Origin: CAYNUJ01 sp964573255
GTDB lineage: Bacteria > Bacteroidota > Ignavibacteria > Ignavibacteriales > Melioribacteraceae
Assembly: GCA_964573255.1 (NCBI GenBank)
Contig: CAZNJB010000025.1
Location: forward strand, 1-45,977
Direction of reading: 5' to 3'
Length of the DNA stretch: 45,977 nt
A program made the position numbers and the translations under genes. Shown piece by piece: positions 24,836 to 32,235 of this stretch (position 1 is the first letter of the stretch; the number at the start of each line of letters is the position of its first letter). The notes under the pieces were generated by a model, which was not told the DNA's origin, did not search any database, and was given only the letters and a program-made list of their open reading frames with translations.

Positions 24836-24930
24836 AAGAGTTCCATTTTTTTATTATAAATTTTGTTAATTATTCTACACAAATATACGAATCAGAATAT
24901 ACTTTGTCAATATTCCAATGAGAATATTTT
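24836..24930. promoter_or_regulatory. Operator and divergent early/repressor promoter region
   Basis: The AT-rich region between ner and the repressor carries four related half-sites: TATTCT at 24871-24876, AGAATA at 24894-24899, AATATTC at 24909-24915 and GAATATT at 24922-24928. The last two make a perfect 7-bp inverted repeat with a 6-bp spacer that ends two bases before the repressor ATG. By analogy with Mu, this is the operator and possibly the transposition enhancer. Confidence 0.6.
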
Positions 24931-25731
24931 ATGGATAATAAAAAAATACGTGAAAATATCGCAAATTATGTAAAGGCGTTAATGAGATTTCTAATGCTAA
25001 ATCAATCGCAACTTTCGAAGGCGATTGGAATACCCCAGGGTAAATTATCAAAAATCATCAACAAGAAAGAACTAACAAATCTTTTAGTATTAAGCAAAAT
25101 CGCTCAATTAGGAGGACACACAATGGACGATGTAATTAATGGAGAATTTAATTTTAGCGAATCAGATGATGGAAAAAATGAAATTACTATTGGAGAGAAC
25201 AGCAAAATTAACAATTCTACAATCCTGCAAGGAAATAAAGATGTAAGCATCTATAATAACACAAGTATTATTAGAAGGAATAATTATGTCCCAAATGAGG
25301 ACGATATTTCAGCTGAACAGGCTTCTATATTAAAAGCTTTAGTTGATGAAATAGTAGAGCTCGAAGAAAAAGTTAAACAAAAACCAAAATCTTATCCAGC
25401 AGTATGGCAAGCTCTAAAAAGACATATGAAAGTAACATATTATCGTGAAATAAGAAAAGAAGATTTCGAAAAGGCTGAAATATATCTGAGGAAATGGAAG
25501 GGACGCTTAATGAAACAAAAAACTTATGTTAATAAGCATAATAGTGAATTTAGAAAGCAGAGAATAACAGCCATCTTTACTGTCGCAAAAAAACACTTCA
25601 ATTTAACAAAATCTGATGTAGATGATTATATTTATGAATCATTTGGGAAAACATCAATAAGAGAACTTAGCGATAGCGAGCTAGATAAGTTATATCAAAG
25701 ATTTATGAATAAGAAATATAGGCGCAAATAA
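24931..25731 (+). CDS. Phage repressor with helix-turn-helix and ORF6C-like C terminus
   Basis: 266 residues. The N-terminal 75 residues are a Cro/CI-type helix-turn-helix (NQSQLSKAIGIPQGKLSKII). A short polar stretch with an ISSGN-like beta pattern (ITIGENSKINNSTILQGNK) follows. The C-terminal part (SYPAVWQALKRHMKVTYYRE, then EDFEKAEIYLRKWKG) resembles the ORF6C domain of phage regulators. It is the only rightward early gene, divergent from ner, as the c repressor is in Mu. The operator palindrome touches its start codon, so it probably represses itself. No leader Shine-Dalgarno is seen. Confidence 0.75.
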   Translation: MDNKKIRENIANYVKALMRFLMLNQSQLSKAIGIPQGKLSKIINKKELTNLLVLSKIAQLGGHTMDDVINGEFNFSESDDGKNEITIGENSKINNSTILQGNKDVSIYNNTSIIRRNNYVPNEDDISAEQASILKALVDEIVELEEKVKQKPKSYPAVWQALKRHMKVTYYREIRKEDFEKAEIYLRKWKGRLMKQKTYVNKHNSEFRKQRITAIFTVAKKHFNLTKSDVDDYIYESFGKTSIRELSDSELDKLYQRFMNKKYRRK

Positions 25732-25752
25732 TAGAGCAGTACGACATAATCC

Positions 25753-26111
25753 TGTCCGCCTGCTGTCCGCATGATGCGAAACTAATCGGACACATAGTGG
25801 CGTGCTTGTCAAATTTGATGCGTAATATAACCCTTTGTAATATAATATCTTATGGCTATTTAATAATTGCTTATTGTTTATACAATATTTGTCCGGCTGC
25901 TGTCCGCATGCTGTCCGCATGATGCGAAACTAATCGGACACATAGTGGCGTGCTTGTCAAATTNNNNNNNNNNNNNNNNNNNNNNNNNNNNNNNNNNNNN
26001 NNNNNNNNNNNNNNNNNNNNNNNNNNNNNNNNNNNNNNNNNNNNNNNNNNNNNNNNNNNNNNNTGATGCGTAATATAACCCTTTGTAATATAATATCTTA
26101 TGGCTATTTAA
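25753..26111. repeat. 148-bp tandem repeat with 11-bp TGTCCG iterons, interrupted by the assembly gap
   Basis: A 103-bp unit at 25761-25863 recurs from 25909, a period of 148 bp. The second copy is split by the N gap into 25909-25963 (55 bp) and 26064-26111 (48 bp), both identical to the first copy. Each copy starts with TGTCCG(C/G) iterons spaced exactly 11 bp: 25753 and 25764 in the first, 25890, 25901 and 25912 in the second. Each has an inverted CGGACA 17 bases on (first copy 25787-25792). It lies between the repressor gene and the element end. It may be a protein-binding array; the true copy number is unknown because of the gap. Confidence 0.75.
25964..26063. other. Assembly gap (100 N) inside the tandem repeat
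   Basis: Exactly 100 N, the usual placeholder for a gap of unknown size. The bases on its two sides, when joined, rebuild the intact repeat unit seen at 25761-25863. The real sequence may be nothing, or further repeat units, or more. Confidence 0.95.
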
Positions 26112-26132
26112 CAGCTTATATTAGCGCTTTTA

Positions 26133-26275
26133 AAAAATCTCAAACTATGTGCAAAAAACAGTAAAAAACTGCGAAAAATCTCAAACTATAAATTTGCCAA
26201 GGAATATTTATAACTTATTGTAATTAAATGTTTTATGTGTAAATAACGCCCTCTTTAAAAATCTCAAAGTGTGTG
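26133..26275 (-). repeat. Three spaced direct repeats, candidate transposase binding sites at the element end
   Basis: On the minus strand the shared core is TTTGAGATTTTT, preceded by CACA or TATA. Plus-strand copies are at 26133-26152, 26174-26190 and 26257-26275. Counted from the break in the terminase gene at 26283, the sites lie about 8-26, 93-109 and 131-150 bp in, with spacings of 83 and 41 bp. Mu attL likewise has one MuA site next to the end and two more about 100 and 140 bp further in. I infer that these are L1, L2 and L3 of element 1. Confidence 0.6.
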
Positions 26276-26285
26276 ATAATTTCTA
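26276..26285. mobile_element. Right terminus of Mu-like element 1 (attL), junction with element 2
   Basis: The coding sequence of the element 2 terminase ends abruptly at codon CDPN, and the next bases already belong to the repeat-bearing region that follows the element 1 repressor. This is best explained as the end of element 1. The exact terminal base is uncertain: no obvious TG/CA end is seen at the break, and the target duplication cannot be tested because the other end is outside the window. Confidence 0.5.
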
Positions 26286-27017
26286 GTTCGGATCGCAATA
26301 AATAACCGATTTAATATCTTTAGGGAGATAATCATATTCGGAATAATGCTCCCGGAGGAAAACAGTTCCCTTTTGAATCTCGCTCCGGTTCCCCTCTCCG
26401 TAAATTTGCCATAAATGAGGATCAATCAATTTTAGCCTTTCGATCTCCTTTACTTGCTCACGAGGGAGAAAAGGATTGTCTTTATACGTCGAAATAATGA
26501 GCTTAACGTCGTTCCTCGTTAATACGTTTTTAATGATCCAATGATCCTCCTCAATACTCGGGTTATAGTCGAGGAAAATTTTCTTTGTGGTTCTGAAAAT
26601 CAGCTGTTGAAAATCCTCCTCAGATATTTCGTTTGCCTCGTTAATCCATAAATAATCACGCTTACGGCCTCTTACTTTCTGCTGATCGTCAATAGAGAAA
26701 TAATCGATCAGGTTCCCGTTCAGTTTGTAAGTGTGATCTGTCTTATTGTGTGCTGCTTCGGAGTATAGGTTATAACTCTCGAGCAGCTCAAAAAAATCTC
26801 TCATTACTGAGGCCTTGAGAGCCGGGAAAGACTTTCTAACTATCGAGAAAGTTTCCCCGTGAAACTGTAAAGCTAAATAAATATATAACTGAGCAAGAGA
26901 AATTGTTTTACTGCTTCGCGTTCCTCCCTGATTGACAATAATTCTTATATTATCGTCTTGAAACGCCTCAAGAGTCTGAGTAAATACCTTTGTATGTCTG
27001 ATCTCAAGTTCCCTCAT
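26283..27017 (-). pseudogene. Large terminase of element 2, truncated after the ATPase domain
   Basis: 244 residues of a Terminase_3-type protein. Walker A GGTRSSKT (31-38) and Walker B YLWINEANE (122-130) are intact. The protein ends at SVIYCDPN followed by TAG, whereas the element 1 terminase reads AVLYCDPN and then continues for another 177 residues of RNase H-like nuclease. The aspartate of this motif is the first nuclease catalytic residue, so the nuclease is lost. Full-length relatives have about 400-530 residues. The cut coincides with the inferred end of element 1, so I read it as an insertional disruption with the rest beyond the left edge of the window. Confidence 0.8.
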
Positions 27018-27369
27018 TATCTCTTATCACTTCGACTAATCTGATTGTATTGATTTTTTCTCCCCCGGTTGTAATATCGAGATGAGACTTTTCAGTATAT
27101 CCCCGCTGTTTCCCTTGACATTTCAGAAAGAAAATGAGAGAGGTTGTATCTCCGGCCTTAATGTTCTCTATCAATTTGAACTCAGCAATATCGAGTTTTT
27201 TGTTCTTAATATCCTCATAAACCTCTTTCATTTCGGGATGTTTCTCCATATACTTATAAATTGCCATACGAGAAACGCCGAGGATCTTTGCCGCATAAGT
27301 GACAAATCCATTTGCTTTGTCGAGTGCCTCGGTTAAGGTCTTTTTTGTGATCTTTCTCTTTGCTGCCAT
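27004..27369 (-). CDS. Small terminase subunit of element 2
   Basis: 121 residues. A helix-turn-helix (GFVTYAAKILGVSRMAIYKYME) at about residues 21-43 is followed by a helical region (LDIAEFKLIENIKAGDTTSLIFFLKCQGKQRGY), which is the typical small terminase pattern. It overlaps the large subunit by 14 bases. It would recognise the packaging site and form a ring. It is not obviously similar to the element 1 small terminase, so the packaging modules differ. Confidence 0.78.
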   Translation of the reverse strand: MAAKRKITKKTLTEALDKANGFVTYAAKILGVSRMAIYKYMEKHPEMKEVYEDIKNKKLDIAEFKLIENIKAGDTTSLIFFLKCQGKQRGYTEKSHLDITTGGEKINTIRLVEVIRDNEGT

Positions 27370-27391
27370 TTCTGCAAATCTCCCTTAATTC

Positions 27392-27814
27392 TTAAAACAA
27401 TTTTATCCGGGTTATTCCGGTTAATTTCACGATTGAGCGGTTCGCAAACTCCGCAAAAAACTCAACAAAATCGTTTTGAGGGAATTGGATCCCGGGGAGT
27501 AAGTTTCTTAATAGCTTCATTAGTTCGACAGCTATATTCAAAGCATAGCTTTTCGCCTCTGCTGAGGATTCGGCCTCGTGTCCGACGAAAAACTCGATTA
27601 TTAACTCAGCCATGTAACCCTGTTGAGCCTTTGAGGCTCCTAAATCGAAATGAACGTAAATAAACGGAGCAGGAATATTAAAATCCACAACGGCCCCGGC
27701 CTCTTGTACCGTAATATCCGGAACGTTTAAGGTGCTCTTATTATTCTCGATCGTGTTGAGAATTGCTGCTCTTGTATTATCGTAATTTTCGACTGTCGAT
27801 CTTAAATTTACCAT
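27392..27814 (-). CDS. Mu gp37-like protein of element 2
   Basis: 140 residues, alpha/beta (NVPDITVQEAGAVVDFNI, PFIYVHFDLGASKAQQG, MAELIIEFFVGHEA). The pattern of a strand, a variable loop and then a helical stretch (ALNIAVELMKLLRNLL) fits tail-terminator-like proteins. It overlaps the gp36-like gene by seven bases and is followed by the small terminase, matching the gene order of element 1. Confidence 0.55.
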   Translation of the reverse strand: MVNLRSTVENYDNTRAAILNTIENNKSTLNVPDITVQEAGAVVDFNIPAPFIYVHFDLGASKAQQGYMAELIIEFFVGHEAESSAEAKSYALNIAVELMKLLRNLLPGIQFPQNDFVEFFAEFANRSIVKLTGITRIKLF

Positions 27815-28194
27815 TCGTTAAGCCCTCCCAATGTATCAATAACAGTATTAGCACGGTCCGGGATATTGGCCTGATCGGCCTGAGGGTGCTCTTTGAGTAT
27901 TTGCAGAGCTCTTTCGAAATCGGCCTCGATCTGTCTGTCGAGTTCGTCTGATATTTCGACTAATAATCTCTTAGCCATTTTAGCAATAATCAGAGCGGCC
28001 GGATATTTAACCCAATCCGGGGCGTCTGTAATTGCAGCGGGAACGGTTATCCCTGTAATATCCGAAATGAGCTGAGCTGCCTGAGCCTCAATTTCAGTAA
28101 AATAGTCTGAATTGTTCCCCGTCTGTTTGCTCAAAATTGCGTACATACTAGGGGAAATAAACGGTTTAATATTGTCTAGTGATACGAACGGCAT
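27808..28194 (-). CDS. Mu gp36-like protein of element 2
   Basis: 128 residues from the ATG at 28194, which has AAGGAGATAAATAAA directly upstream; an in-frame TTG at 28266 is unsupported. The protein begins MPFVSLDNIKPFIS and contains EIEAQAAQLISDITGI, PDWVKYPAALIIAKMAKRL and FERALQILKEH. This is the two-helix plan of gp36-like head completion proteins, as in element 1 at 9891-10235. It is the first leftward late gene. Confidence 0.6.
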   Translation of the reverse strand: MPFVSLDNIKPFISPSMYAILSKQTGNNSDYFTEIEAQAAQLISDITGITVPAAITDAPDWVKYPAALIIAKMAKRLLVEISDELDRQIEADFERALQILKEHPQADQANIPDRANTVIDTLGGLNEW

Positions 28195-28350
28195 TTTATT
28201 TATCTCCTTTTTGCAGAAAAATATAAACTGAGCCTTACTAAAAAAAGTTATATACACCGACGCCAACGCATACGACTTTTAACGACGGCCCTCAATTCTT
28301 ATTTTTTTACTCAGAAATTCAAACAAAATAATTCGGGAGAAAAAAGAACT
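28195..28350. promoter_or_regulatory. Divergent late promoter region of element 2
   Basis: 156 bases between the leftward gp36-terminase run and the rightward scaffold-capsid-tail run. It holds both ribosome binding sites (AAGGAG for gp36, GGGAG for the scaffold) and must hold two divergent promoters. No certain promoter boxes are seen. Confidence 0.5.
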
Positions 28351-28935
28351 ATGGCAAGAACAATCAAAGTAAATATCGACGGTAAAGAGCACGAGATCGA
28401 AGTTCCGAAAGAGTATGTATTGCAAACGGAACTCTTATCAAATGACGAGCTTTTCAAAGAGGCTCTTGAGATGAGAGGAATAAAACTCGACGGAGGCTCG
28501 AATCCAACGCCTAACAACGCAAACAACAGCGCAAACGACGAAATTATAAAACAGCTCGCTGAGCAAGTAAAAGCCCTTTCCGCTGCATTGCAGGAGGAAA
28601 AGAAAGCGAGAGAGGAGGCAACTCAGAGACTACAACAGGATGCGGAGAGACAGAGAGCTAAAGAAATTGAAAATACATTGGCTCAGGCAATTAAAGACGG
28701 CCGAATTACTCCGGAACAGAAAGACAGCTGGAAAGCTCGACTCGAGAAAGATTTTGAAGCCTTTTCTCAGACTCTTAACGAGCTCCCTCCGAATCCGGCT
28801 CTTAATAATGACGGTAAAGACGGAAACAATAAGAGTCAAGATCAGCAGCCCGGCGGAAATCTCAGCACCGGGGATCCGATCCTCGACGCTGTTAAACAGC
28901 ATAACGCCTCGGCAGTAATACCGGAATTAAATTAA
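28351..28935 (+). CDS. Putative capsid scaffold protein of element 2
   Basis: 194 residues. The N terminus is a small beta segment (TIKVNIDGKEHEIEVPKEY). Then come an Asn-rich linker (NPTPNNANNSAN) and a long coiled coil (KALSAALQEEKKAREEATQR). DGRITPEQKDSWKARLEKDFE resembles the scaffold ends of Mu-like phages. An Asp/Gly/Asn-rich tail closes it. It stands before the capsid gene. No protease motif is present. Confidence 0.6.
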   Translation: MARTIKVNIDGKEHEIEVPKEYVLQTELLSNDELFKEALEMRGIKLDGGSNPTPNNANNSANDEIIKQLAEQVKALSAALQEEKKAREEATQRLQQDAERQRAKEIENTLAQAIKDGRITPEQKDSWKARLEKDFEAFSQTLNELPPNPALNNDGKDGNNKSQDQQPGGNLSTGDPILDAVKQHNASAVIPELN

Positions 28936-28960
28936 AAAATAAAAGGAGTATAAAAAAACA

Positions 28961-29275
28961 ATGGCAAAGAAAGACGCTAAAAAAGAAGAAATAAAAGCAA
29001 AAGAAACTCAGGTAAAAGAAGAAACAAAAGCCGAAGAAACAAAGGTCGAAATACAGGAAACGGCGGAGAGCGAAAAGCCGGAACAGATCCGAATTGAAAT
29101 CGGCAAAGGAGAGCACGGCTTTTCATTCGAGTTCGACATTATCGAAAATAACGAAGTTAAAGAAACGATCGAGGTCGCTGTTTATGCAGAAGACGAGGCC
29201 GAGGCCTTGGAGAAAGCAGTTGAAGGATTGAAAGATAAAAATTTCAGATATACTCAGAAATTCAAAAAGTTTTAA
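28961..29275 (+). CDS. Small Lys/Glu-rich protein of the capsid region
   Basis: 104 residues. The first 45 are almost only Lys, Glu, Ala and Thr (KKEEIKAKETQVKEETKAEE), a disordered or helical tail. The remainder is a small alpha/beta domain (IRIEIGKGEHGFSFEFDII, EVAVYAEDEAEALEKAVEGLK). It lies between scaffold and capsid genes. It could be a head decoration or assembly protein, but no family is recognised. Confidence 0.5.
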   Translation: MAKKDAKKEEIKAKETQVKEETKAEETKVEIQETAESEKPEQIRIEIGKGEHGFSFEFDIIENNEVKETIEVAVYAEDEAEALEKAVEGLKDKNFRYTQKFKKF

Positions 29276-29299
29276 TCAAAAACATAGGAGTTAAATAAG

Positions 29300-30253
29300 A
29301 TGTTAGTTTCTCAAATATCGCAAATGTCCGGGAGGGCTCAAGGTTTACTCGCAAAAATGGTAAACATTGCCCCGATTTTCCAACATGCTCAATTCCGCTT
29401 AGATGCGAGCGAATCGATTCACGTCGCGGACAAAGATTCATTCTCCGGCTCGAGTGCAAGAGCTGAGGGACAGAACATTCAGAAAGACGCTCAAGTCCCA
29501 AGTACGGACACGATAAAATTAGCTTTGTACGGTCGTGAAATTTCAATCGACGACGTTAGAAAGTTAGACGCTAATGTAACCGGTTCGCCTAACGGTTTGC
29601 GTCTCTATGCAGATAGACGTCTCGGCGGTTTGGCCGTAAAATTAGCAAAAGAAATTCAAGATCACATGTTAGCAGGAACCGGAGCAACTAATCAGATGCT
29701 CGGACTTTCCAACTTTGTGAAAGATGCGGCCGCGGCCGGACAAACTGCTACATTAGGCTTTACTGCTGACGAAATCGCTGCTATGAACGTTCAGGCAGGT
29801 TTGAAGTTAGACACGACAGCAAATCAAGACGCCTTTATGGAACTGCTCGAAAAAGAAATCGGCAACGTTCCGGGCGCAAATGCTATTCTCTGTAATACCA
29901 ATTTAGCCGCTCGTTTGACTACAATTGCAAAGAGAATCGGCGCAGCAGGCGAAACAGTAAACTCTTTCGGAGTTCCTGTAAAAACTATTAACAATATCCC
30001 AATTGTTAAACTGCCTGTTTCTGCAATTTCTCAATCAGAATCCGACGGTACAAACGCCGACAATACATCTCTGTATGTCGTGAGATTTGCCGAAGAGTTG
30101 GGAGTTGCGTTCAACACTAACTCAGGATTCTATTTCCAAGACTTCCAAGATTACGAAACTAATCCTAGCGGAGTTGCGAGATTACAATTTTTCTTAAATC
30201 TCGCTGTTGACACTACTGACGCATTGAGAAGAATCTCCCGAATCAGACTTTAA
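29300..30253 (+). CDS. Major capsid protein of element 2
   Basis: 317 residues. An N-terminal arm (SQMSGRAQGLLAKMVNIAPI) is followed by IKLALYGREISIDDVRKLD, RLGGLAVKLAKEIQDHML and a C-terminal region (YVVRFAEELGVAFNTNSGF, RLQFFLNLAVDTTDALRR). The C-terminal plan VYAFRFGEKEDLSFATNVG in the element 1 capsid matches VVRFAEELGVAFNTNSG here, so both are HK97-type capsids of one lineage. A hairpin follows the gene. Confidence 0.78.
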   Translation: MLVSQISQMSGRAQGLLAKMVNIAPIFQHAQFRLDASESIHVADKDSFSGSSARAEGQNIQKDAQVPSTDTIKLALYGREISIDDVRKLDANVTGSPNGLRLYADRRLGGLAVKLAKEIQDHMLAGTGATNQMLGLSNFVKDAAAAGQTATLGFTADEIAAMNVQAGLKLDTTANQDAFMELLEKEIGNVPGANAILCNTNLAARLTTIAKRIGAAGETVNSFGVPVKTINNIPIVKLPVSAISQSESDGTNADNTSLYVVRFAEELGVAFNTNSGFYFQDFQDYETNPSGVARLQFFLNLAVDTTDALRRISRIRL

Positions 30254-30267
30254 TTAGTCTCCGTCTT

Positions 30268-30297
30268 AGCCGGGGCGGCTGAAATGTCGCCTCGGTT
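30268..30297 (+). terminator. Hairpin after the element 2 major capsid gene
   Basis: A 10-bp stem with two G-T pairs (AGCCGGGGCG, 30268-30277, and CGCCTCGGTT, 30288-30297) and a 10-base loop. It lies between the capsid stop and the lysozyme ribosome binding site. No long U-run follows, so partial termination or transcript processing is more likely. A perfect hairpin is found at the same place in element 1. Confidence 0.5.
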
Positions 30298-30322
30298 ATA
30301 AATTAAGGAGGAAATTAAGAGA

Positions 30323-30895
30323 ATGGCAGAGTATCAAAAAGAATATAAAAAGCTGTTAGGATTCGAGGGAGGTTATATCAATGATCCCGACGATCTCGGA
30401 GAGGAGACTTACAAAGGAATTTCCCGGGCAAATTTCCCCGATTGGAAAGGTTGGGTAATTATTGACGAGCTCAAAGAAAATCCCGGATTCCCCGGAGTAT
30501 TAGACAGAACTAATATGTTAGATGAGGAGGTCCAAAAGTTTTATAAAAGGGAATTTTGGGACAGGTTACAGCTAGATATTATCGGGGGCATAATTGCGGG
30601 GGAGATATTCGAGCAGGCGGTAAATCTCGGAGTTAGGACCGCCGCAAAACATTTACAGAGAGCCCTTAATCTGCTCAATAATAATGAGAAATATTATAAA
30701 AATATAGATGTTGACGGACAAATCGGGAACGTAACTCTTAGCACTTTGAAAGTTTGCTTGTCAATCCGAAACGAAAAACTGATTTATAACGTTCTCAATT
30801 TCTTACAGGGGGCTCGATATATTGAGCTAATGGAGAAAAGGGAAACAAACGAAAAGTTTATCGGCTGGTTTAATCGGGTTGAGGTTACTAAGTGA
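30323..30895 (+). CDS. Endolysin of element 2, glycoside hydrolase family 108 type
   Basis: 190 residues. FEGGYINDPDDLGEETYKGIS carries the catalytic glutamate (E15) of the family. IDVDGQIGNVTLSTLK is a PG_binding_3-type C-terminal segment. It is clearly homologous to the element 1 endolysin over the full length (both end with ...GWFNR..V). It has a good Shine-Dalgarno (AAGGAGGAAATTAAGAG) and overlaps the next lysis gene by four bases. Confidence 0.88.
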   Translation: MAEYQKEYKKLLGFEGGYINDPDDLGEETYKGISRANFPDWKGWVIIDELKENPGFPGVLDRTNMLDEEVQKFYKREFWDRLQLDIIGGIIAGEIFEQAVNLGVRTAAKHLQRALNLLNNNEKYYKNIDVDGQIGNVTLSTLKVCLSIRNEKLIYNVLNFLQGARYIELMEKRETNEKFIGWFNRVEVTK

Positions 30896-31107
30896 TGACA
30901 GATATTTTTTTGAATTACGGAGTTTTAGGAGTGTCGGTTATAGCTATGGCCGGATATATAATGTTTTTGCATAAAGAAGCCCGGAAAGACCGAGAGGAGA
31001 CTAGGAAAGAGTTTAGTGCCGCACTACATAAAAACACCGAGGCAATAAATAACAATACGAATTTAATTTATAGACTTATCGGGATGTTAGATAATATTAA
31101 GGAGTAA
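30892..31107 (+). CDS. Small membrane-anchored protein, BhlA/UviB-like or spanin-like
   Basis: 71 residues. A single hydrophobic segment at about 8-27 (YGVLGVSVIAMAGYIMFLH) is followed by a charged helix (KEARKDREETRKEF). This is the topology of small BhlA-type holin-like proteins. It belongs to the lysis cassette between endolysin and the next membrane protein. Its exact role is unknown. Confidence 0.5.
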   Translation: MMTDIFLNYGVLGVSVIAMAGYIMFLHKEARKDREETRKEFSAALHKNTEAINNNTNLIYRLIGMLDNIKE

Positions 31108-31114
31108 TGCTGAA

Positions 31115-31399
31115 ATGACGGTTTTATATTGGTTATCCGCTTTTATGTCCTTTGGAATTGCATGGATTATTTATAGGAGCGAGGGGAACGGGCTCAGAAA
31201 AGTTTTATTGTTCCTTTTCACTATGTACGGCCTTGAGTTATTTCTTACGGGAGCGACTGCATTTTTGCCCCCGGAAATACTCGGTTCGAATTATGAAAAA
31301 TTAGGATATGGAATAATTCTCGGAACAGCAGTCGGAACGAGTATCTCGTTCTTTTATATGCTTTTCAGATTTGTACTTAAAAACAAAGAATTAAAATGA
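31115..31399 (+). CDS. Small three-pass membrane protein of the lysis cassette
   Basis: 94 residues with three hydrophobic segments (LYWLSAFMSFGIAWIIY, KVLLFLFTMYGLELFL, YGIILGTAVGTSISFFYMLF). It lies between two other membrane proteins in the lysis cassette and overlaps the holin gene by four bases. It could be a second holin or antiholin. No family recognised. Confidence 0.5.
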   Translation: MTVLYWLSAFMSFGIAWIIYRSEGNGLRKVLLFLFTMYGLELFLTGATAFLPPEILGSNYEKLGYGIILGTAVGTSISFFYMLFRFVLKNKELK

Positions 31400-31815
31400 G
31401 TTTTTTAGATTTTATATCGAACAATGCAAGTAATTTAATTAGCTCGATAACCGGGCTGATTGATAATATTACTACAACAGACGAGGAAAGAGCTCAGCTG
31501 AAAAATGCTCTCGAAAAGGAGATCAACAGCTTTATTTTGGCAATGGCTCAAAAGCAAAACGATTACGAAAGAGAGCTCACTCAGCGACAGGCTAACGATA
31601 TGAAAAGCGATTCTTTCCTCAGCAAAAATATCCGGCCCTTTGTGCTGATATTTATTCTAGTAATGTTTACGATTTTAAGTGTTGGAAATTGGTTCGAATT
31701 AAAAGTTTCTCCCGAATATACGGAACTGTTAAAGACTTGGGGAACTCTTGCCTTTACATTCTACTTTGGCGGGAGAACATTTGAGAAAATTACAAAAATT
31801 AGGAGTAAAGACTAA
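31396..31815 (+). CDS. Holin of element 2, three-transmembrane type
   Basis: 139 residues. The N-terminal helix DNITTTDEERAQLKNALE corresponds to DDLSTSDEEKAILKNKLM in the element 1 holin. Two clear hydrophobic segments follow (PFVLIFILVMFTILSVGNW and LLKTWGTLAFTFYFGG). It ends with one base overlapping the next ATG. It is a clear homologue of 6869-7282. Confidence 0.75.
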   Translation: MSFLDFISNNASNLISSITGLIDNITTTDEERAQLKNALEKEINSFILAMAQKQNDYERELTQRQANDMKSDSFLSKNIRPFVLIFILVMFTILSVGNWFELKVSPEYTELLKTWGTLAFTFYFGGRTFEKITKIRSKD

Positions 31816-32078
31816 TGGCAGCAAAAGACGAATTTTTATTCGAATATCAGAACGGCCCCGCAACTTCGGGTTTTTCAATCACTCCCGACGATGTAAACGA
31901 GTTAAGTTATGTAACCCGCGCAATATGGATCGGGAGCGGCGGGGATTTAGTCGTCGTAATGAAAGACGGCTCTGAGGTTACTCTTAAAAATGTCGGTTCC
32001 GGGATTTGGCTCCCTCTTAGAGTGAAGCAAATTAAGGCAACAGGAACGACAGCGGGCTCAATAGTCGGTTTATATTAA
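31815..32078 (+). CDS. Small conserved phage protein, similar to head spike base proteins
   Basis: 87 residues. The phrases GPATSGFSITPDDVNELSYV, TRAIWIGSGGDLVVVMKDG and WLPLRVKQIKATGTTAGSIVGLY match a small all-beta family seen in many phages and in gene transfer agents, where it was described as a spike base on the head (recalled from the Rhodobacter gene transfer agent). The gene lies between lysis genes and the large LamG fibre protein. Both could form one surface fibre. The assignment is from memory of the family. Confidence 0.55.
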   Translation: MAAKDEFLFEYQNGPATSGFSITPDDVNELSYVTRAIWIGSGGDLVVVMKDGSEVTLKNVGSGIWLPLRVKQIKATGTTAGSIVGLY

Positions 32079-32091
32079 GGAGATCAGAGCA

Positions 32092-32220
32092 ATGAAAATC
32101 GGTATTGATTTTAGCATACATGGAATTTTTCAACTGATTAAGCAGTTGCTTAACAAGAGAGTTACTTCGAGCGGGGCTTATAGAATAACAAGCTCCGGGA
32201 AATATAGAGGAACAATATAA
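32092..32220 (+). CDS. Small hypothetical protein (42 aa)
   Basis: A 42-codon frame with an excellent Shine-Dalgarno (AAGGAG, eight bases before the ATG). The product is basic with a short amphipathic segment (IHGIFQLIKQLLNKR) and a polar tail rich in Ser, Gly and Tyr. It fills the space between the spike base-like gene and the LamG protein exactly. No family recognised. Confidence 0.55.
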   Translation: MKIGIDFSIHGIFQLIKQLLNKRVTSSGAYRITSSGKYRGTI

Positions 32221-32235
32221 AAGGAGTTTAGAACT

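Noticed and set aside
25816..25863. dif-like or hairpin signal inside the 148-bp repeat
   Set aside because: The CTTATGG and ATATAAT parts are too close together and the arms do not match a Xer site.
25753..25920. CRISPR-like repeats from the TGTCCG iterons
   Set aside because: The iterons are about 11 bp with no spacers of constant length and no cas genes are near.
26226..26252. Possible second dif-like site near the left end of element 2
   Set aside because: A TTATGTGTAAAT segment resembles the right arm, but the left arm and centre do not match, so it is not convincing.
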